The translations under genes were made by a program, and so were the position numbers. A stretch of DNA of 64,000 bases from Clostridium fessum (GTDB taxonomy: Bacteria > Bacillota > Clostridia > Lachnospirales > Lachnospiraceae), in the NCBI RefSeq assembly GCF_003024715.1, contig NZ_PYLO01000005.1, positions 1 through 64,000 of the forward strand, read 5' to 3'. The stretch's first letter is position 1. Each line of letters opens with the position of its first letter. Below the pieces are notes generated by a model. It was not told the DNA's origin and did not search any database. It saw nothing but the letters and a program-made list of their open reading frames with translations. Positions 7,890-16,128 of the stretch are shown here, piece by piece.

Positions 7890-8300
7890 TTAATACGACT
7901 TGCTCTGATGTTCAATATAACGGCGAATATTTTCCTCAGATACGTATCCGATCGTTTCCACATAATAGGAATGGTTCCACAGTTCTCCCTTCCACAACTG
8001 GTTTCTTATTTCCGGAAAACGTTCAAATAATTTCCTGCCTGTAATCCCCTTCAGATACTTGATAATGGCTGTTATTGACAGTTTTGGTGGAGCTGATACA
8101 AAACAGTGAACATGATCACCTTCACCACATTCAAATAAATGAACGGTAAAACCTTTATCGTCAGCTATCTGCTGCACGAGTTCCTGTAGGTATTTCTCAA
8201 CTTCTGGGGTTAATATCTTCCGTCTGTATTTCACCGACCAAACCATATGGTAGTTAATATTACACACGCAAGTCCTATAATGTATCAGATTTTCTTTCAT
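7890..8300 (-). CDS. tnpA: TnpA, IS200/IS605-type Y1 HUH transposase
   Basis: The 136-residue product is full length for IS200-type transposases. The HUH metal site is visible as GDHVHCF (His63, His65). The catalytic tyrosine is expected in the helix SEENIRRYIEHQ (Tyr128). Other family marks are YHMVWSVKYRRKIL near the start and LWNHSYYVETIG. The enzyme excises and inserts single-stranded transposon circles using end hairpins. No good ribosome binding site precedes the ATG at 8300, which is common for IS200 genes and keeps expression low. It ends 54 bases before the tnpB start. All catalytic residues are present, so the element may still be active. Confidence 0.92.
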   Translation of the reverse strand: MKENLIHYRTCVCNINYHMVWSVKYRRKILTPEVEKYLQELVQQIADDKGFTVHLFECGEGDHVHCFVSAPPKLSITAIIKYLKGITGRKLFERFPEIRNQLWKGELWNHSYYVETIGYVSEENIRRYIEHQSKSY

Positions 8301-8367
8301 ACATATAGTATATCATATTGAAGTGTAATACGCAATTATTATTCGAACATATTTTCGTTTTTATTGT

Positions 8368-8383
8368 ATGCCGGTTACGGCAT
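8368..8383. repeat. Stem-loop in IS605-type left end
   Basis: ATGCCG-GTTA-CGGCAT forms a perfect six-pair stem upstream of tnpA. It may be part of the left-end recognition structure or of a translation-control leader. Confidence 0.5.
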
Positions 8384-8420
8384 TACCATCAAAGGATGAG
8401 AATTATTATACTATTTGCAT

Positions 8421-8436
8421 TGTGCAGATATGCACA
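8421..8436. repeat. Second stem-loop in IS605-type left end
   Basis: TGTGCA-GATA-TGCACA forms a perfect six-pair stem with a GATA loop, between the tnpA leader and the outer end hairpin. Confidence 0.45.
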
Positions 8437-8451
8437 CTCCTGCGCTTTCAT

Positions 8452-8472
8452 CTCGGTAATTAAATTGCCGAG
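8452..8472 (-). repeat. IS605-type left-end hairpin
   Basis: CTCGGTAAT pairs with ATTGCCGAG (one G-T pair) around TAA. It matches the right-end hairpin in shape and sequence and lies about 22 bases inside the inferred boundary. Confidence 0.65.
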
Positions 8473-8494
8473 GATTCCCGCTTATTGTCCTAAA

Positions 8495-8524
8495 AATTTA
8501 ATTGACTGGCTGATTTCAGAATAA
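8495..8524 (+). pseudogene. AAA ATPase pseudogene, last codons beyond the IS
   Basis: The codons read NLIDWLISE then TAA. This is the usual end of the ATP-binding protein whose 5' part stops at 6482, which shows that the IS605-type element is inserted inside that gene. Confidence 0.75.
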
Positions 8525-8543
8525 ACTTGAAAAAGAATGTGCC

Positions 8544-8589
8544 TTTTTGTGTAATAGAGAATTCCAAGGAATTTCCTATTACACAAAAA
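8544..8589. repeat. Near-perfect 46-base palindrome
   Basis: TTTTTGTGTAATAG (8544-8557) pairs with CTATTACACAAAAA (8576-8589), and an inner GAATTCC pairs with GGAATTT across an AA loop, with one mismatch. It lies between the AAA pseudogene end and the purA terminator. On the minus strand its outer T-run also serves as the U-tract of that terminator. Confidence 0.7.
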
Positions 8590-8626
8590 TAGCGGCGGCC
8601 TGCACTCATCATGCAGGACCGCCGCT
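8583..8626 (-). terminator. purA rho-independent terminator
   Basis: AGCGGCGG...CTGCA (from 8591) pairs with TGCAG...CCGCCGCT (to 8626). On the minus strand TATTTTTG follows. It stands directly after the purA stop codon. Confidence 0.85.
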
Positions 8627-8644
8627 GAAATTGATTCTATAAAG

Positions 8645-9925
8645 TTACTTTCTCATAATGATCTCATCACGTCCCGGACCATTGGATACCATGGTTACCG
8701 GTACGCCAAGCTCTGCCTCGATCGTCTCGATGTAGTTGCGGCACTCTGCCGGGAGATCTTCGTATTTCTTGATTCCGCGGATATCACATTTCCAGCCCGG
8801 AAGTGTCTTCAGAACCGGTTTTGCTTTCTCCAGCTTGTAGGTTACCGGGAAGTCTTTGACAACTTCGCCGTCGATCTCGTAGCCAACGCAGATCGGGATC
8901 TCGTCCAGATATCCCAGAACATCCAGAACGGTCAGAGCCACTTCGGTTGCACCCTGAATACGGCAGCCGTAACGGCTTGCTACTGCGTCGAACCAGCCCA
9001 CACGTCTCGGACGTCCGGTGGTTGCGCCGAACTCGCCCTTATCACCACCGCGGCGACGAAGTTCGTCTGCCTCATCACCAAAGATCTCGCTGACAAATGC
9101 GCCTGCGCCGACTGCACTGGAGTATGCCTTTACAACGGTTGTGATCTCTTTGATCTCATACGGCGGAATGCCTGCGCCGATAGCGCCGTAAGCTGCCAGA
9201 GTCGAAGAAGAAGTAACCATCGGGTAAATACCGTGATCCGGGTCTTTCAGGGAACCTAACTGACCCTCAAGAAGGATGTTTTTGCCCTCTTTGATCGCGT
9301 CATGCAGATATGCAGATACATCGCATACATACGGTTCTACCATCTTCTTGTATTCCATCAGCTCTGCCAGAACCTCATCCGGGTTCAGCAGCGGTTTGTG
9401 GTACAGATGCTCTAACAGGACATTCTTTGTCTCGCAGACACGCTGTACTTTATCTTTCAGAGCTGCCTCGTCCTCGAACAGTTCGCTGACCTGGAAACCG
9501 ATCTTCGCGTATTTGTCAGAGTAGAACGGCGCGATACCGGACTTGGTAGAACCGAAGGACTTGCCGCCCAGACGCTCTTCCTCATACGTATCAAACAGAA
9601 CATGGTACGGCATCAGGATCTGTGCGCGATCCGATACCAGAATATGTGGCATCGGAACACCCTGAGATACCAGGCTTTCCAGCTCTTTTACCAGAAACGG
9701 GATGTTTAATGCCACACCATTGCCGATGATGCTGGTTGTGTGTCCGTAAAATACACCGGACGGCAGAAGGTGAAGTGCGAAACGGCCATAATTATTGATA
9801 ATCGTATGACCTGCGTTGCTTCCTCCCTGAAAACGGATAATGATGTCGGATTCCTTAGCAAGCATATCGGTAATCTTACCCTTGCCTTCGTCTCCCCAGT
9901 TAGCTCCTACTATTGCTCGTACCAT
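8645..9925 (-). CDS. purA: Adenylosuccinate synthase
   Basis: PurA joins IMP and aspartate using GTP to form adenylosuccinate, the first committed step to AMP. The 426-residue protein has the family start with the P-loop GANWGDEGKGKITD, then FQGGSNAGHTI, GTP-binding segments such as LLEGQLGSLKDPDHGIYP and TTGRPRRVGWFDAV. Length and motifs are complete. The ATG at 9925 follows CTGAGGGAGGAAAATTC. It lies near purB but in a separate transcript, with its own leader hairpin and a strong terminator. There is nothing odd in the coding sequence. Confidence 0.97.
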   Translation of the reverse strand: MVRAIVGANWGDEGKGKITDMLAKESDIIIRFQGGSNAGHTIINNYGRFALHLLPSGVFYGHTTSIIGNGVALNIPFLVKELESLVSQGVPMPHILVSDRAQILMPYHVLFDTYEEERLGGKSFGSTKSGIAPFYSDKYAKIGFQVSELFEDEAALKDKVQRVCETKNVLLEHLYHKPLLNPDEVLAELMEYKKMVEPYVCDVSAYLHDAIKEGKNILLEGQLGSLKDPDHGIYPMVTSSSTLAAYGAIGAGIPPYEIKEITTVVKAYSSAVGAGAFVSEIFGDEADELRRRGGDKGEFGATTGRPRRVGWFDAVASRYGCRIQGATEVALTVLDVLGYLDEIPICVGYEIDGEVVKDFPVTYKLEKAKPVLKTLPGWKCDIRGIKKYEDLPAECRNYIETIEAELGVPVTMVSNGPGRDEIIMRK

Positions 9926-9961
9926 GAATTTTCCTCCCTCAGAAGAATATAAATACTTTTC

Positions 9962-9986
9962 GGCATGATCGAAAAACGATCATGCC
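9962..9986 (-). promoter_or_regulatory. Leader hairpin upstream of purA
   Basis: GGCATGATCG and CGATCATGCC form a perfect ten-pair stem around five A (U on the purA transcript). It lies about 37 bases upstream of the purA start. No U-tract follows in the purA direction, so it may stabilise the message or bind a regulator rather than terminate. Confidence 0.5.
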
Positions 9987-10135
9987 CTCTTACTGTATAA
10001 TCATACACAACTTTTCTATATAAGTAAAATCAATATTATTTATAAGCTACATAATTAACACTTATACTATTGATGCTCACACATATGCCAGGCAATGTGA
10101 TTTGAAAAACCGCTACTTTGCAGCTCCTATTTTTC

Positions 10136-11053
10136 TCATGTGGTTACCTTCGCCAGCTGCTTAAAAAGCTTCGCAGCCGCCGGGGACATCCAGGCTTTCT
10201 CAGCTGCCACCAGACAAAACTCACGGGATGGCATCTCTTCGTCAAATTCCAACGCAAAAACATCCCCATTTCCAAGAGCCTCCGATGCAAAATCCGACAT
10301 CAGACAGCCGATTCCCAGATTCCGCTTAACAAACTGGACAATCATCTCACTGGTGGCCAGTTCAAACTCCGGCTCCAGCCGAACCCCGCGCTTTGCCAGA
10401 AACTCATCCATAAAGCGGCGCGTACTGGTATTGCGCTCCAGGAAGATGCAGGGGCAGTTCAACAGCTCTTTATATGAAAGTTTTCTGCCCTTTAACTGGG
10501 CTGCGTATTTGGGTCCGGCTATAAACACATTGCGGATCTCCTGAACCGGAAGACTCTTTACCGCCTGCTTGGTTTCAAAAGGTGTGCTGACAATACCGAA
10601 ATCAATGTGTCCCTGATAGAGTGCTTCAAGGGTCTCGGGCGTCGGGCCGTTTGAAACCGTCACCTTGATATTCGGATACTGCTCATGAAATTGTTCCAGA
10701 TATGGAAGCAGATAAAACTGAAGTGTCATATCGCTCGCGCCAATGCGGATCTCGCCCGTTTCCAGGTCCTTCATGCGCCGCAGCATCGTCTCCCCGTCCT
10801 GTATCGCATCAATTCCCCGTCTGACATACGACAGAAGCAATTCTCCCTCGCTCGTCAGCTTCACGCCGCGCGATGTCCGCAAAAAAAGGCGGCAGCCAAG
10901 CGCGGTCTCCAGTTGTCGGACCGCCTGGCTGACCGCCGGCTGGGAAATGCAGAGTGCCTCTGCGGCCGCCGTGATGCCGCCGCATTCGCACACGCTGCAA
11001 AATACCCGGTAATACTCCAGATTCACACTTCCATGTAAATCCTGTTTAGACAT
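10136..11053 (-). CDS. LysR-family transcriptional regulator
   Basis: The 305-residue protein has a winged helix-turn-helix at residues about 12-70 (YYRVFCSVCECGGITAAAEA followed by LCISQPAVSQAVRQLE). A type 2 periplasmic-binding-like effector domain follows (IRIGASDMTLQFYLLPYLEQ onward). Its ATG overlaps the end of purB by eight bases, so it is translated from the purB transcript and may be translationally coupled. The effector and targets are unknown. CysL/CysB-like regulators look similar, but nothing here fixes the ligand. No clear terminator follows. Confidence 0.93.
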   Translation of the reverse strand: MSKQDLHGSVNLEYYRVFCSVCECGGITAAAEALCISQPAVSQAVRQLETALGCRLFLRTSRGVKLTSEGELLLSYVRRGIDAIQDGETMLRRMKDLETGEIRIGASDMTLQFYLLPYLEQFHEQYPNIKVTVSNGPTPETLEALYQGHIDFGIVSTPFETKQAVKSLPVQEIRNVFIAGPKYAAQLKGRKLSYKELLNCPCIFLERNTSTRRFMDEFLAKRGVRLEPEFELATSEMIVQFVKRNLGIGCLMSDFASEALGNGDVFALEFDEEMPSREFCLVAAEKAWMSPAAAKLFKQLAKVTT

Positions 11054-12476
11054 TAATCTCTGCTTTCACGCCCAGATCTTCTTTATTTGCATCCAGAATC
11101 GGCTGGATTACCTCCGCCAAGAACTCATCTACCTGCTCTTTTGCACGACCGGTGTAGCGCTCCGGTTTCATCGCTGCTTTCAGGTCATCTAAGGACAGAT
11201 TGAACGCCGGATCCGCTGCAATCAGCTCGAGAAGGTTGTTATCCAGACCTTTCTCTTTCACATTCTTTCCAGCTTCCATCGACAGAGTACGGATCTTCTC
11301 ATGCAGTTCCTGACGGTCACCGCCTGCCTTTACTGCATCCATCATGATATTCTCGGTTGCCATGAACGGAAGCTCTGCCATCATGTGTTTCTCGATAACC
11401 TTCGGATATACAACCAGACCGTCAACGACATTCAGGTACAGATCCAGAATACCATCAATTGCAAGGAAGCCTTCCGGAACACTCAGACGCTTGTTCGCAG
11501 AATCATCCAATGTACGCTCAAACCACTGGGTAGATGCAACCAGCATCGGGTTCATCACGTCTGCCATCACATAGTTAGCCAGGGAAGCCATACGCTCGCT
11601 TCTCATAGGATTTCTCTTATATGCCATAGCGGAGGAACCGATCTGATTCTTCTCGAAAGGCTCTTCTACTTCTTTCAGATGCTGAAGAAGACGGATATCG
11701 TTGGAGAATTTATGGGCACTCTGTGCAATACCGGCAAGAACATTTAATACACGTGTATCCTGCTTACGGGAATAGGTCTGTCCGGATACCGGATAGCAGC
11801 CATCAAAGCCCATCTTCTCCGCGATCATCTGATCTACCTTGCGGCACTTTGCATGATCCCCATCAAAGAGCTCCAGGAAGCTTGCCTGTGTACCGGTTGT
11901 TCCCTTGGAGCCAAGGAGACGTAAGGATCCAAGCACATAATCCAGATCATCCAGATCCTGCTTGAGCTCCATCATCCACAGAGTTGCACGCTTGCCGACG
12001 GTGGTCGGCTGTGCCGGCTGGAAATGGGTAAATGCCAGGGTCGGCTGTGCTTTATATTTATCAGCAAATTTAGCCAGCTCATCCAGAACACTGATCAGTT
12101 TCTTACGTACCAGCTTCAGGGCTTCTGTCATAATGATGATATCGGTGTTGTCTCCTACGTAGCAGGAAGTTGCACCCAGATGGATGATTCCTTTTGCTGT
12201 CGGGCACTGTACGCCGTACGCATACACATGGGACATAACATCGTGGCGCACCAGTTTCTCACGCTCTTTAGCAACATCAAAATTGATTTCATCCTTATGT
12301 GCTTTCAATTCATCGATCTGCTCCTGCGTGATCGGAAGGCCAAGCTCCTTCTCCGTCTCTGCCAGCGCAATCCAGAGTCTTCTCCAGGTGCGGAATTTCT
12401 TGTCCGGGGAGAAAATATACTGCATCTCCTTGCTTGCATAGCGCTCGGAAAGAGGGCTTACATATCTGTCGTACAT
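11046..12476 (-). CDS. purB: Adenylosuccinate lyase
   Basis: PurB removes fumarate from adenylosuccinate and from SAICAR in purine synthesis. The 476-residue protein is a member of the fumarase/aspartase superfamily. The signature loop reads GSSAMAYKRNPMRSE, and TSCYVGDNTD and LAFTHFQPAQPTTVGKR hold other active-site residues. The ATG at 12476 (MYDRYVSPLSERYAS) was chosen because it matches family starts; 26 extra upstream codons look unrelated. A promoter with TTGATT and TATAAT lies about 100 bases upstream. The lysR gene overlaps its 3' end. Confidence 0.96.
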   Translation of the reverse strand: MYDRYVSPLSERYASKEMQYIFSPDKKFRTWRRLWIALAETEKELGLPITQEQIDELKAHKDEINFDVAKEREKLVRHDVMSHVYAYGVQCPTAKGIIHLGATSCYVGDNTDIIIMTEALKLVRKKLISVLDELAKFADKYKAQPTLAFTHFQPAQPTTVGKRATLWMMELKQDLDDLDYVLGSLRLLGSKGTTGTQASFLELFDGDHAKCRKVDQMIAEKMGFDGCYPVSGQTYSRKQDTRVLNVLAGIAQSAHKFSNDIRLLQHLKEVEEPFEKNQIGSSAMAYKRNPMRSERMASLANYVMADVMNPMLVASTQWFERTLDDSANKRLSVPEGFLAIDGILDLYLNVVDGLVVYPKVIEKHMMAELPFMATENIMMDAVKAGGDRQELHEKIRTLSMEAGKNVKEKGLDNNLLELIAADPAFNLSLDDLKAAMKPERYTGRAKEQVDEFLAEVIQPILDANKEDLGVKAEINV

Positions 12477-12578
12477 GGCTAATTTACCTCGCTTTCTTTT
12501 TTCAGGGTATGGAAAATAGTCTCTTTCGCAGCCATTTGAAGGCGTCACCGACACATTTTCTCAATATCCTACCTGCAA

Positions 12579-12607
12579 ATTATAATACAGGCACTTTTCA
12601 AAATCAA
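12579..12607 (-). promoter_or_regulatory. Probable sigma-A promoter of purB-lysR
   Basis: On the minus strand TTGATT and TATAAT are separated by 17 bases, about 100 bases upstream of the purB ATG. Confidence 0.7.
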
Positions 12608-12646
12608 TCACTTTTCGCTGTTCCGGCTGCAGCTCTTTCATTCTTG

Positions 12647-12676
12647 GTTACTGTTCACGCACACATGCCCAGTAAC
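12647..12676. repeat. Dispersed palindrome A, copy 1
   Basis: GTTACTG...CAGTAAC arms enclose a CACG-like inner stem. The copy continues with GGCATTTGCC and a further CAGTAAC, an extension partly shared with the copy at 47864. Other copies lie at 24014 and 55841. Confidence 0.75.
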
Positions 12677-12754
12677 GGCATTTGCCACAGTAACCGTTCT
12701 TGCTCTTCCATTCATCCTTCATGCCCGGCCAAACGTTTTTCCTGCCGCAAACAG

Positions 12755-13189
12755 TCACTCTCCTTCTGATTCCACCCGTTCGTGCACGATTTCCAGCTCT
12801 CCGGTCTTCAGATGCAGACGGATTTTCGTGGAAGTTCCCGTTTTTTCTGTTGCTCCGTATGTTTCCCCGGCATTTTCCCGTTCAACTGTTCTCTTCTCCT
12901 GCCGGTCTGCTGACGCTTCCTCCTCCCCATTCTCTGCTCTTTCCCCCTCCGGCAGCTCATACTCGATCACATCCATCTCTCGGATCGACCAGATCCGTTC
13001 CCGCATCTTCCATATACTCGCCAAGTACATGGATACAGCCAGTGCAAGTCCATACAGAAAATACCTCTGCCTCCGCTTCCTCCGCCAGCGGACGCGTTTC
13101 AGATAGCGGCGAATCTTCCGTTTTTGATATTTAAACAGCTTTCTGCTTTGCGGCATTGATTTTTGTGCATTTCTATGTTTCTCTGACAT
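12755..13189 (-). CDS. Small basic membrane protein of unknown function
   Basis: The 144-residue product begins with about 40 very basic residues. One membrane helix follows (FLYGLALAVSMYLASIW), then an acidic, low-complexity region and a short C-terminal segment ending in IRLHLKTGELEIVHERVESE. The ATG at 13189 follows GGGAGGAATGCAG; an ATG two codons earlier is too close to that site. A promoter with TTTACA and TATAGT stands just upstream. I do not recognise the family. The topology suggests a cytoplasmic basic N-terminus and an extracellular tail. Confidence 0.65.
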   Translation of the reverse strand: MSEKHRNAQKSMPQSRKLFKYQKRKIRRYLKRVRWRRKRRQRYFLYGLALAVSMYLASIWKMRERIWSIREMDVIEYELPEGERAENGEEEASADRQEKRTVERENAGETYGATEKTGTSTKIRLHLKTGELEIVHERVESEGE

Positions 13190-13222
13190 CTGCATTCCTC
13201 CCGCAGGTGCCTCTCCATTTTT

Positions 13223-13251
13223 ACTATAACAAATAGAAAAAAATCTGTAAA
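13223..13251 (-). promoter_or_regulatory. Probable promoter of the 12755-13189 gene
   Basis: TTTACA and TATAGT are spaced 17 bases apart on the minus strand, about 35 bases upstream of the ATG. Confidence 0.65.
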
Positions 13252-13309
13252 GATGATGCGGCTCACAGGCAGGGCTTTTCCGAACTGAAAGTTGTGGTTT
13301 TTAGGCAGT

Positions 13310-13669
13310 TTATTTTTTCTCATGATACGCTTTTTCTGTATTCACACTCCAGATATGCTCCTTATCCGCACTTCCCGCCAGAAGGAGATCCACTGCACAA
13401 AATGCTGTCATCATCGAATGATCCATGTTATTGTAGCGATGCTGTCCATTCCGTCCGATACAGAACAGATTTTCGATTTTATTCAACCATGCAGTCAATT
13501 CACCCATCCGGTCATAGGTGCCAAAATAAGCTGGGTATGCTTTCTTTACTTTCTCGATATGAAAATCAAGAATTTCCAGAAAACCAAATCTATAATTTAT
13601 CACATAAGCCGTCAAAAGCACCCCCAGAAAGCCAGCGCTGATCGCCCAGTCTCTCTTTTTTTCTTTCAT
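13310..13669 (-). pseudogene. C-terminal relic of an FAD/NAD(P)-dependent oxidoreductase
   Basis: The 119-residue frame starts with a membrane-like segment (WAISAGFLGVLLTAYVINYR). It then switches to KKAYPAYFGTYDRMGELTAW, ENLFCIGRNGQHRYNNMDHS and MMTAFCAVD, ending IWSVNTEKAYHEKK. The latter part matches the end of FAD-dependent amine-oxidase/UDP-galactopyranose mutase-like proteins from glycan clusters. Those proteins normally have several hundred residues with a GxGxxG start, which is absent here. The ATG overlaps the stop of the upstream glycosyltransferase (ATGA), so it could be translated by coupling. I regard it as a relic joined to an unrelated leader, but an expressed small membrane protein is possible. 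Confidence 0.6.
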
Positions 13670-16128
13670 GACAACACCCAACCTTCCAGCCATTCCAGCC
13701 ACTGCTCGGCAAATTCCTGTTTTACCGGATATCCAGACAGCACCGGATAGAAAAGAAGGAACGCGCCGATCACTGCTGCAAGATACAGCAACGCTGCTTT
13801 CCTGGTTCGTTTCGGATCTCTTTCCCAGAAAAAATGCAGACAATTTCCCAGCATTAAAATCTGTATCATACTGCACGCAAAATACTGATAGATAAACACG
13901 GTTCTGTGGATAAATAACCACGGAAACAGCATAGAAGCATAGGAAATGCACAGATATCCCGCTATTTTATCCTGTCGAATCTGCCACAGGTATATAGTAT
14001 AAAATAGCGCCGGAATTGCCGACCACCAGATTACCGGGTTTCCAAAAGTTGAAACCACACTGATTTTACCAGACTTAAGCGACGTGTATGCATCCAGAAG
14101 CGGTCGTTTAATCCAGGCCCACTCATACCATTCAGAGGCATATGGATGTTCAAACACCGTTTTCTCATGGTAATGAAGCATAAGCTGCTGATTTTCCCAC
14201 ATAGTCTGGAAAACATTTCCATTTCCCATACCATTTCCATAAGAAAGATAGGATGCAACGTAAATCACTGCCGGAATCAAAAGGTATGCAGCGATACAGA
14301 TGACAGACAGCCCCGCCAGGTAACTTATCGCCGCCTGTCCAGACATTCCCTTTCTGGTCCGTGCCGCAGCTGTCCCATATTCCCGGAACAAAAATGTAAA
14401 AAAGAGGACTGCAATCCCCGCACAGGCGTATACCCCTGTCCACTTCGATGCCATGGCCGCTCCAGCTGCCATGCCATTTAAAATCATCAGACACACCGTT
14501 TTCCAGCTGCATCCCTTTTTCAGGTCATCCAGCACCAGATACATAAGATAAAAGGTAAGCAGGATAAAAAATCCCACTATCACATCGATTGTTCCGATTC
14601 TTGACAATGTAAAGTGCATGAAATCAAAGACCATAAGCAATGCTGCAAACGAGGCAATCCATGTACTCCGGCTGATTTTCCGCATAAACGCGTAGCTGAC
14701 CGGCACCATCAGGATGCCAAACAGAGCGCATATACACCGCCATCCAAACGGCGTCATTCCAAATACGCGGATTCCCAGACTCATCCACCATTTTCCAAGC
14801 GGCGGGTGCGTTGTCTCATAAATCGTACGCCCTTCTACTATCTCATTTGCCGTTCTGGCATGGTAAACCTCATCAAACATACTTTGGTATTCATAGGTTG
14901 TATCCGCCGGAAACAATTCCTGCTCATCAAATGCCTCTGGATAATCACCTGCATTGGATGGAAGGATCGGATTTCCATCCGGATCCAGAAGAACGATTTC
15001 CAGAACCTCTGCACTCTCATCCATCGACACGATCCCCAGTTCGTAAGTGCGGTAATGAATTTCCACTGGATTCCAGCAGTATACAGATAACAATTCTGTC
15101 TCTTCCCCGATGGCATCCCAACCATCTCCCTCGGCATTCGGAACCGAGCATACAAAATGTCTCTTCTCCTTTCCACCCAGATAAACCTGCGCTTCTGAGA
15201 TAGTCACACTTCCATCAAACCGAAGCACCATCTCATTTCCGTGGCTATCATTTTTTTCAAATTCATACGCAGTCTGCGGCGCCTTCATGCTTCCAAGATT
15301 CACAAATGCCATCACAGCAAAGAGAACTGTCAATCCTGCTGCCATACACCAGTCACGGCCGGACCAGGGCGCGCCAGTCTTTTCCGACTCTGTGTTCTTT
15401 TCACAGGATTTTATTCCCAAGCTCTTCCCGGCATCTATTTTTTCACTCCCCGTCATTCGTTTTGATACGCAGCGTGCCGCTTTTGCTTCATCCAGCTCGA
15501 CTTTCGATTCAGGAATTTGACATTTTTCATGTATTATTCCAACATAAGAAGCGATTCCATATACACAGGTTCCCACACCCAGTACCGCAAAAAACATCAG
15601 CATCAGCGGATAAAATTCATCTCCCGGACTGCACTGTCCGAAGCGCTCTCCGGTGATATCCCGCGCCCAGAGTATGCCAGTTCCCGCAGCCGTGAGAAGA
15701 ATTTCAATTTTTTTGAATCTTTCTATTCCAAGGCGCGCTCTGAAGCGCTCTATCCACGAACTGCCCATGAAAAGAATCAATACCGCCAGCCAGATAAAAA
15801 GCATCCGCTTTTTGCCCTGTGAAAGAACAGATAATACCGGGATCGGATTCCAGATATAAAGATACAGGCATTCCCACGCTGATTCCCGGCTTCCGTTTTT
15901 CCCGGACAAAATATATAAAAGTCCGGCTGTCACCAGATCCATTGCCATGACTTCCAGGAAGCCATGAACCTCCTGATTAGAAATGGCAAAGAATACAAAG
16001 CGCGTAATCAGATACCCGGCCGCTGCTTTCCAGCAAAGCTTTCCCGCCATCCCCCGCTTTTTCTTTTCCTCATACAGCCAGATGACAGTCAGGCACGCCG
16101 TAATGGCGATACAGTAAGCTGATTTCAT
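13666..16128 (-). CDS. Phospholipid-carrier-dependent glycosyltransferase (PMT/GT39-like)
   Basis: This 820-residue polytopic protein carries the GT39 signature: a first-loop acidic motif in MFDEVYHARTANEIVEG followed by THPPLGKWWMSLGIRVFG. It also has several downstream membrane helices and a final YPVLSGYPVKQEFAEQWLEW segment. Such enzymes move a sugar from a polyprenyl phosphate to a protein or glycan on the outer face. The N-terminal part (residues about 1-220) is membrane-embedded, and residues about 265-400 form a soluble region rich in strands (for example VTISEAQVYLGGKEKRHFVC). That domain sits before the conserved PMT part and may bind carbohydrate. Its donor and acceptor are unknown. 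The oxidoreductase relic overlaps its end. Confidence 0.85.
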   Translation of the reverse strand: MKSAYCIAITACLTVIWLYEEKKKRGMAGKLCWKAAAGYLITRFVFFAISNQEVHGFLEVMAMDLVTAGLLYILSGKNGSRESAWECLYLYIWNPIPVLSVLSQGKKRMLFIWLAVLILFMGSSWIERFRARLGIERFKKIEILLTAAGTGILWARDITGERFGQCSPGDEFYPLMLMFFAVLGVGTCVYGIASYVGIIHEKCQIPESKVELDEAKAARCVSKRMTGSEKIDAGKSLGIKSCEKNTESEKTGAPWSGRDWCMAAGLTVLFAVMAFVNLGSMKAPQTAYEFEKNDSHGNEMVLRFDGSVTISEAQVYLGGKEKRHFVCSVPNAEGDGWDAIGEETELLSVYCWNPVEIHYRTYELGIVSMDESAEVLEIVLLDPDGNPILPSNAGDYPEAFDEQELFPADTTYEYQSMFDEVYHARTANEIVEGRTIYETTHPPLGKWWMSLGIRVFGMTPFGWRCICALFGILMVPVSYAFMRKISRSTWIASFAALLMVFDFMHFTLSRIGTIDVIVGFFILLTFYLMYLVLDDLKKGCSWKTVCLMILNGMAAGAAMASKWTGVYACAGIAVLFFTFLFREYGTAAARTRKGMSGQAAISYLAGLSVICIAAYLLIPAVIYVASYLSYGNGMGNGNVFQTMWENQQLMLHYHEKTVFEHPYASEWYEWAWIKRPLLDAYTSLKSGKISVVSTFGNPVIWWSAIPALFYTIYLWQIRQDKIAGYLCISYASMLFPWLFIHRTVFIYQYFACSMIQILMLGNCLHFFWERDPKRTRKAALLYLAAVIGAFLLFYPVLSGYPVKQEFAEQWLEWLEGWVLS

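Larger units (their letters stand above)
6483..8494 (-). mobile_element. IS200/IS605-type element with tnpA and tnpB
   Basis: The element holds a Y1 transposase gene followed in the same direction by a tnpB gene. Its limits are inferred from the split AAA pseudogene: host codons end at about 6482 and resume at about 8495, giving about 2.0 kb, a usual size. Both ends carry a similar subterminal imperfect hairpin (6486-6507 and 8452-8472), as expected for elements moved as single strands by an HUH transposase. No target duplication is expected for this family. A few bases of uncertainty remain at each end. Confidence 0.85.

Noticed and set aside
4892-8524. An intact prophage or conjugative element
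   Set aside because: Only an integrase tail, a small regulator and one unknown protein remain; there are no structural, relaxase or coupling genes.
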